A stretch of 64,000 nt of DNA. Source: Clarkia xantiana subsp. parviflora. Lineage: Eukaryota; Streptophyta; Magnoliopsida; Myrtales; Onagraceae. The stretch spans positions 4,030,001-4,094,000 of the forward strand of contig JAPTYO010000017.1 of NCBI GenBank assembly GCA_036873135.1, given 5' to 3'. This document shows, piece by piece, positions 57,352 to 64,000 of this stretch. Made by a program: the position numbers and the translations under genes. The notes under the pieces were generated by a model. That model was not told the DNA's origin. It worked only from the letters and a program-made list of their open reading frames with translations, and did not search any database. Numbering within the stretch: the stretch's first letter is position 1; every line of letters begins with the position of its first letter.

Positions 57352-58211
57352 CTATGCTGTAATTCGTTACTAAAGACGATGACAATCATGCACAACCAGG
57401 GAGACAATAACATTTTGAGAAAGAATTGCATACATCAAATACCTATTAAGATGGAATCCGACAAATAATGATTCCTCAATCATCTAAACCAACTGACCAC
57501 CAGTAAACCAATGGAAGATGGATGTGAAAGAGTTCACACTATCTCTGTCTTCTATCTAATAGATCAGTCTCTTAAAACGGTTTTAATCGCAAATTACCGG
57601 AACGAGAATTTTAAAATAAGCATACCCGATCTTCGCTTTCCCAATGCCCTTTTTGTTTTGGAAAATCATTCCGATGAATTCACTCATGCATACATAATTC
57701 TACTATTCATGTAAATTATCATATGCCAGTAACATTCATCATACACACCACACACATGCTTACGCGTCATGCGTCTAATGTTCCGAGGAACTCACGCTTG
57801 CATTCATAATTCTACTTACAAGTAAATTATCAATTGTAACTTCATCCTTAAAATTCTAGCATACGTGTCAAACATGTAACATCACATCAATCATACATAT
57901 TTGGCGAATGGTTTTCGGTTTTAAAATAATTTTAAACATTAGGAGCTGATTTGCAATTCATGCTTATATTCATTTACGCAAACTTTTAGACATGAATCAT
58001 AGGCATTTCCAACCATCACAGCATGTCTATCCTTGTGCGCATTCCATATATTTAACCAGGGCTCCGCCCACAACATGCAATTTCCAGCTAGCTTGACTAT
58101 GTCAAGACAAAATTTCTAATCATGTATAAATATATATTGAATAATAAACAATTGGAATTCAGTCCTATAATTAATCCAGTCCCAAAAACATGTATCTCCG
58201 AGATCCATCCC
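57352..58211 (-). other. 5' leader of copia element C (part)
   Basis: Collinear with 10255-11085 (A) and 26690-27440 (B): shared blocks include AATTACCGGAAC, GCTTACGCGTC and CCAGTCCCAAAAACATG. Non-coding. It ends at the E3 insertion. Confidence 0.8.
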
Positions 58212-58598
58212 TGTTGGAACTTGCTCATCCGGGGTCCGATCTAGGCGGCCTTACGTCGAGTCACGTTCCTCTGATCTTCGGGTTATGGTCGATCTAACTC
58301 CATGCCTGGCAGACCAGCACAAAGGGTAGTGCCAAAGAGGGGGGGGGGGGTGTCTCTAGCGAACCCTCTCCAGGGGTAGAGGGGTAGTAACGGGAGCGTG
58401 GGCCCCGTAGGACACCGGACTGGTCCGGAAACGCTGCGTCTGTACCCGTCCGGTTGCCTTGCAACCGGACAAGCCCGATTGCTTTATAGCAACCAGTCAT
58501 GTCGTGTATGTTTCTCGGGACCAAGTGGACTTACCTCGAGGTTGACGGGGCGACCGTGTTTAAGCCTTAGTGAGGTCCAATCGGGTGTATATCCATCA
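58212..58598 (-). repeat. 3' LTR of E3
   Basis: 387 bp, shorter than the LTRs of T1, E1 and E2. On the minus strand GGAGAGGG and a 12-base C run appear in the same order as in the conserved block of the others (58338-58375). It holds CCGGACAAGCCCG/CCGGTTGC words in U3. Confidence 0.8.
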
Positions 58599-58610
58599 TT
58601 TGCCCCCGAG

Positions 58611-60471
58611 TCAAGGATCGGCTTGCCGTTTCTTGACTCTATTTTTTTAGAAGGATTATAAACCCGACTGTATCTCTGCTTTTTCTATTACCTTTATATG
58701 CTCATGCCAGGTGATCGTTCCCTTCCTTTTCGGGGAACCCGACCTGTATTGTTGTTTATGCTCATAGAGAAAGTCATAATGGTTAGTCATAAAACATGCG
58801 ATCATGTGATGTCGTATATGCTATCATGGGTATGAGTATGTATAATCTATATGATAGATATGAATCAATGGCAACGTGACATCCTGTGCGCCTACGAGAG
58901 TGTTACAAGGTATGACTTGTGACAGTGTCGATAGGTGTAATCATGCATAGTGATAAAAAAAAATATATTAGTGTCGTGGCACTAGAAAGTATGTATCTAT
59001 GTGTGCACATGTAATCAATATTGATCCAAGTGTTCTACTACACTTCTTATATTGCATATGGATGCAACTATGGTGATGGATTGAAAAAATTCTATCTATC
59101 ATGGAAAACTATCAATGACATATATCGATGTGCATCTACAATGATATGTATATGCTCTAATGTATGAATCATCAATCATGAGTAGTAATTGCACTATAGG
59201 CACAGTCATGTCAGGTGATAGGAGACTTATAAATGTTATAACACTATAGCTATCAAGCACCTAGATGCACACATGGTCATAGGCGAGAGAGTTACTAAGT
59301 GTTTTACCACACTAGTAGTGATGCATATGGAAGCATGTATATATATTATGAAAATATGCCTAGGCATGTAACTAAAACTTGCAGTATATGATTAAGTCAA
59401 GGACGATTGAATCATTTCATATAATCGGGAAGGGGTTACCTCTGTACCGATTTTGAAAAAAATTCAATTTTTCGAAGATTTCGTATGTTGGCCGCGTAGG
59501 AATGTCATGGCTTCCATTCGGGTTGATAGATGGTAGTGTAGGAATGTCATTGCTTCCATTCGGGTTGATAGCCACGTTGATCAATATAGTGGTAACCTGT
59601 AATCACTTGAAAACAGTTATATAAAAAATTTGCCCCCGAAGTGGACTTGTTGACACCTTAGACGTGAGGTGTTGGGTCTCGCGTTAATGGCGTCGTATGC
59701 TACTCTTGCATTGCCATCATATTTGCATAGATTTGATGTAGGGGGTTAACCTTAACGCCTTGTCACGTATCAGTGTGTCAGACATGGGGGGTCTCCCTAC
59801 ATGTCTGCCATGTATCAAGTTGAAAGGTGAAAGGTTGCCCCCCTAGGGTAGGCGGAGTGATCATCACATGGTGAATGGAGTGCCAGTCCCTACATCAGGC
59901 GTTGTTTCCACCTAGTAGGTGTAGTATCCATACTGGTGTTTGATCTCTTCGCGTACACTAGACTTCTGTCTTTGTGTTGTTATAATGCCCCCAAGGCGAC
60001 ATTGCCTTTATGGGTGTAGGTTGTTAACCCTTGTATTCATCATTCTTCCCCAATAGTAGGGTTGTTGGATGTTGGGTATTTTTCTTCCCACCTGTCGCCT
60101 ACCATGGCGTTGTCGTCGTCCCGATCATAAGGTGTCGACCCTTGTGCTCATCATACCTTGTAGTATGTATTTATCATATTGTCCTCGAAGTAGGCATTGT
60201 CATTGTTATGGAAATAGGGTGTCAACCGTTGTTTCCATCTCACCTTTTAGTGTTGGTTGTCTTGCCTCCGTGGTAGACGTACTCCTTGTGTCTATTTCAC
60301 TTCATGGCATGTGCTCCTGATGTTGCCCTCTAGGTGGGCATTGTCATTGTCACGGCCATAGGGTGTCTGCCCTTATGTCAGTCTCATCTTGCATTGTGCT
60401 TCCTTAAGTTACCTCTATACCAGGTACTATACCTCTATCGCCCTTCATATTGTTGTCACTATGACACGTGA
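58611..60471. other. E3 non-coding with degenerate repeats
   Basis: Contains a 38-40-bp direct repeat (TAGGAATGTCAT-GCTTCCATTCGGGTTGATAG; about 59488-59575). Between about 59985 and 60390 are several degenerate units of roughly 100-120 bp around GGCATTGTCATTGT and AGGGTGTCNACCSTTGT. The N-terminal part of the antisense gene would be expected here, but I cannot recognise it. Confidence 0.6.
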
Positions 60472-61619
60472 ATGTTCTTCATTTATAGACCATGTTGTCA
60501 TGCTTCTTGGTCGTTACTTGACATCGGTCTTGACGAGGATTGGGAATGCTCTCACGAGACTGTATCGGTGTCTGGGTTATTACCCATTACTTCAGCTGAG
60601 CTTAATATCTCATTTAGACATGTACCTTCATTTGATCACGAGTCTCACGAGGGCTCTTCTTATTTCGTGGTTTCAGCCCGGAGGTCTTCCTCTAGGGATG
60701 TTGTTTTAGTAGAAGATTCATGGTTGGTGTCAGAGGTAGATCGCCATGGTTAATACTGAGCTCAATCCTTCGTCGGGATTTGAGGCATTATATGATCATG
60801 AGTCGGGATTTTAGTAGAAGATTCATGGTTGGTACGGCCTCTCTATGGTTCTCTTGTTAGATCTGCCTGGGTGCCTGTTTGGAGATCCCTGAGATGGGTA
60901 CCTTTTTGGAGACCCCTGAGATCGGTGTTTGTATGATGAATGCTATTATTGTCCCCGGCGATCATAGGGCGTTTCCTGACTCTATTTCGCCCGGTCTTCC
61001 GTTTGTTAACGGGGCCTTGTCTCGGTATGCCCCCGTGAGTATACTTCTATCCTATCTTTTCATTGTTAGACTTTCACTGTCTAGCATGTGCCTATCATTT
61101 TCAGGATTTCGTTGATGCGATCACCCTCGGCTTCTTTAAAGTCGAGCTGACCGAGGAGGTTGATGTCTATAGGACTGAGCAGAAGCAACTAAGAGAGTCG
61201 ACATTCGTTTTGAAGGAGAAGGCTTGTACTTTTGACTCCTCCAAACTTGTCTATCAGGGTTGCATTGCATCCCTTGGAGCCGAGGTAAGCCGACCTTGGA
61301 GAGTGAATGAATATGAAGTCATGGCTGTATATGAGCACTTGGCATAGGCACTTGTAAAGAATATTGACGTAGGGACTGTTTTACAATATCACTCAGTATA
61401 AGGCATCTCCCGAGTTTTGAAGTGGATGCCAAGGTGAAGTGTCAGGTCGTCATTGAGACCTATGGTGGAGACCTTGCTCTCCAATTGAAGGGAGACGTTC
61501 TCCTTCTTCGACTTTCTCAAGTAGGGCTATGGATACTACTCCCTTATTTAATGATGGCGGCGACGATGCTGCCGCTTTTGATTAATGGACTGACTTCCTT
61601 TATCACACTTTGTAGATAG
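60472..61619 (+). pseudogene. Antisense gene relic of E3
   Basis: Read on plus, opposite to E3's own direction. It has an acidic linker (60540-60750), then LETPEIGVCMMNAIIVPGDH ... ALSRYAPVS (about 60902-61040), which aligns with LRTPEVGIRVLRGAIAPGD ... VLSRYVPVS of the E2 antisense gene. A probable intron (61036 to about 61103) precedes a helical, charged segment (VELTEEVDVYRTEQKQLRES). That layout repeats the linker, conserved block and coiled coil of E2. An in-frame TAG at 61345-61347 ends the last good frame. The globular N-terminal domain is lost or unrecognisable. Confidence 0.65.
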
Positions 61620-62039
61620 CCACCCCTTCTATGCTTATCATGCATCTTTGTGTGGAAACACTTGCTTTTGGGACTTAGGCATGTATGCCATTCGTCTATC
61701 TTTCGTATCATACCTGTTCAAGACATATGAAAATGTATGGTTATATAAGCATGAGTAAGATATCATACCATTGTTATTATGGATGCCCCCATGTCTGCTA
61801 GGTTGTGTATGTTTACACTTCCTATTGTATCCTCTTGTTCTTGAGGTTGTTAATGCCGTGGTTTTTACCTGACGGCCTTATTATTAGGTAGCTATCCATC
61901 TTGTCGTGCCGGTGTAGTGCCGGACTTGACGTTCATCACATTCATTACCAATGGTACCTATAATATCAAGCTCACACATGACCCTCTTGGTTGCTACCAA
62001 GGTATGGTGTTGTTTTGAGATGTTATCCATACTTGACGA
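61620..62039. other. E3 spacer
   Basis: No feature recognised between the antisense gene relic and the tandem array. Confidence 0.4.
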
Positions 62040-62790
62040 AGATCACTTGCTTGTCAATACCTCGACATAGCACTGTTTGCTAGACGCTACTTGCGCTGTG
62101 TTGACACGTTTTGTGGCCGCGTATCCGATGCCTCGAGATAGCGTTGTTAGCAAGACGCTACTTGCTTTATTTGTTGCGTTTTATCCACTTGCCCGATCCC
62201 TCAGGGTAGTATTATGGCAAGACGTTACTTTCATAATTTGGTACGTTATAAGCCGCCTACTCAATGCCTTGAGATAGCGTTATGGCAAGACGCAACTCGC
62301 GATTGCACTTTACCGCTTTACTTGATGATTCAAGATAGAGTTGAGGCAAGACGTTACTTGCTCGGTTTGGTACATTTTAAGCCGCTTTCTCAATGCCTTG
62401 AGATAGCGTTGTGGCAAGACGCTACTTGCTATCCTAACATGCTACTACAAATGTTAGTGTGTTTTCCGCCTCTTGACGTCCTAAGACAAGGCGTTGTGGC
62501 AAGACGTTACTTGCTTGGTTTCGTACGTTTTATTCCGCATACCCGATTCCTCGGAGTAGCGTTGTGGCAAGGTGCTACTTGCAAATGCGTTTTTCCGCCC
62601 CTTGGTAGTCCCAGATGTGGCGTTGCTGCAAGACGCTACTTGCGAGAATCTGATGCGTTTTTTCATTGTACGACCACTACTTGGCTTGTCCGAAGCAGGG
62701 TCGCGACGGTATCGACTCCGTCGAGGTGGTGTATCCATTACTTGATGTCTTCAAGCTTACGTTGTGGCGAGACGCGAATCGCATGATATT
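62040..62790. repeat. Degenerate 60-75-bp tandem array in E3
   Basis: About ten copies of a core close to GAGATAGCGTTGTGGCAAGA followed by CGCTACTTGC, spaced 45-90 bp, often with a TTTTAAGCCGC or TTTTATCCGC stretch between. It lies beyond the 3' end of the antisense gene relic, the same relative place as the arrays of T1 and E2. Confidence 0.85.
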
Positions 62791-64000
62791 CAGCAGTTTG
62801 CGACTGGTCTGAACTATTCGATCCTTGTACTGGGTTCGATTAGTCATTCCGTTCTCATTAGATTCAATTCGACGAGATCAGACTATGTGAACTGGATCCT
62901 TGGTTCGCGCAGTCTGCTCTATTCGTATTGCTTTTCTCATAGGGTGTTATCACTTACATGGGTTTTCCCGTGGAAAAGTGCTTGTTACCTGGATATATTC
63001 CCAGTGTGAAGGTCACCCTGTCAAGAGCGATTCCTGTTGTCGCCAACCTTAGGCGGACCGTACAGAGGGTTCCCGCTGTTGTTCCCTCTTTGTGCCTTCC
63101 TTATTGGAAGGCGTAGTGTCATGGGCTTATGTGGAGTGCCGAGCATTTGTTCATGTGGTCGTACACCCAACGTCTTTATCTATCTTCTTGGTGGAGTGCC
63201 GAGCATTTGTTCATGTGGTGCCCCCCTAATTGCTCGGTAGTCACACCGTGCTATCGTAGCCTATGGATGATAATCCGCTTTGGCTTTCCTTGTTCGGTTC
63301 CTTTCGTGTCTTGGGCTCCCTATTCATAAGTTTTCTCGATTGTGCTTGCTTGCTTGAGCATGATAGGTGTCTCTTGCGGCACCTTTTCTTTATTTATACT
63401 CGTTCATACTGGTCATGATCACGTTTCTGAGTAAACCTTTCTTGGATGTACACTTGATGGGGTTGGGGGGGTGGGTAATGGAGAATTCTCCCCTTTCGTC
63501 ATCGAAACCCGTTACTTCTATTGACTACTTGCAAGAGTCAGTTTGGCGTAGTACCACCTAAGACCTCTTGATCTGTTTCAACTCTTGTATATATTCTTCT
63601 ACTATGCGAGTCGAATGTTTGTTGTTATGGTGTCACTTCCTTCCCCCTCGATATGGGAGTTAGTACGCTGTGGTTGTCTTTCCACGTATGTGTGTCTGAC
63701 GTGTCTAAAATTTCTCTTATTGAGCCTAGTAATGGTGCTCGCTATTGAGGAGGGCTTGTAACTTGCTTTCCATCTTTTTTTTTTTTAGCCGGTGACGCTT
63801 GTCGGGATCAATGTGTCTCATCGTTTTCTTAGAGTGTTCTCCAAGGCTCTTGTTATGGTCAGGGGGTTACCCCCGTAGTAGCCATGGCTTGTCGCTCGGT
63901 TTTCTTGAGAGTTGTATTCATGTTGTGTATGTACATAATGATAAGGGTTGTTGGAATAATGGGGCTCTCCCCCTTCTTCCTTTGTAATAGTTGTCAGTCA
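62791..64000. other. E3 interior, unassigned
   Basis: No gene recognised. A 27-bp direct repeat GGAGTGCCGAGCATTTGTTC plus ATGTGGT occurs at about 63132-63159 and 63192-63219. The sense gag/pol of E3 would be expected further right. Confidence 0.5.

Larger units (their letters stand above)
51361..58211 (-). mobile_element. Copia element C, minus strand, cut by E3 in its leader
   Basis: 3' LTR 51361-51958, then about 1.15 kb non-coding, pol (56700-53108), gag (57351-56728) and a 5' leader of the A/B family up to 58211. There the LTR of E3 begins, so the primer site and 5' LTR of C would lie beyond E3, outside the window. This is the only element here with a recognisable full set of pol domains. 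Confidence 0.9.
58212..64000 (-). mobile_element. Element E3: Tat-type LTR element, minus strand, running off the window
   Basis: A 387-bp LTR (58212-58598) read on the minus strand starts TGATGGATATACACCC and ends AAGTTCCAACA. It is preceded (to the right) by the polypurine tract CTCGGGGGCAAA at 58599-58610. LTR start and purine tract resemble those of E2 and T1. To the right lie repeat-rich sequence, a plus-strand gene homologous to the antisense gene of E2, and a tandem array. No sense-strand coding is reached by base 64000. Confidence 0.82.

Noticed and set aside
1..64000. tRNA, rRNA or snRNA genes
   Set aside because: I looked for tRNA A/B-box pairs, CCA-proximal acceptor stems and conserved rRNA words and saw none I could defend.

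Overview
This is a nuclear plant window, almost certainly from a dicot. It holds spliced genes with plant-only products, GT-AG introns, Ty1/copia LTRs primed by initiator tRNA-Met, and Ty3/gypsy elements of the Tat type with TGGCGCCGTC primer sites. I cannot name the species. Only two host genes are complete: TON1 (TONNEAU1, cortical microtubule and preprophase band organisation) on + at 30218-33561, and a plastid-targeted lambda-class glutathione S-transferase on - at 34172-37492. They converge tail to tail. Nearly everything else is nested retrotransposon.

Layout. 1-3451 is a near-identical second copy of the TON1 region, cut inside exon 7 and joined to a gypsy integrase fragment (3452-3926). 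That fragment is the broken left end of Tat element T1: integrase C-terminus, a 26-bp tandem array, a spliced antisense gene on -, and one LTR at 8038-8734. Next is a minus-strand copia element (A; gag relic, 5' leader, PBS, 5' LTR). Its LTR is split twice: by a 12.9-kb pol-less Tat-like element (E1, 12508-25420) and by a solo LTR of A's own family in the opposite orientation (25730-26291). A lies next to a second minus-strand copia relic (B, 26510-29354). TON1 copy 2 and the GST gene follow; a 671-bp foldback element sits in GST intron 8.

From 38059 to 49456 an hAT-type MITE with 8-bp target duplications is split by a second pol-less Tat-like element (E2, 39287-49341). E2 carries gag, a protease-like domain, a second gag-like module, a 49-bp tandem array and a spliced antisense gene. 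49465-51360 is unassigned. 51361-58211 is a minus-strand copia element (C) with recognisable but broken gag and pol. It is cut at 58212 by a third Tat-type element (E3) in minus orientation, which runs off the window and also has an antisense gene relic followed by tandem arrays.

Main interpretation. The offset between the TON1 copies (29,839 bp) equals the distance from the exon-7 breakpoint to the same exon position in copy 2. This fits one recent tandem duplication of a 29.8-kb unit (3452-33290) containing the retrotransposon cluster plus TON1 exons 1-7. The retrotransposons show a recurring, possibly undescribed organisation: pol-less gag-protease-gag' elements, antisense spliced genes beginning with a tiny first exon, tandem arrays where sense and antisense units converge, and an LTR hairpin whose stem shows compensatory changes. 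All retroelement genes seen carry stops, frameshifts or lost domains. I could run no searches, so family assignments rest on motif recognition.
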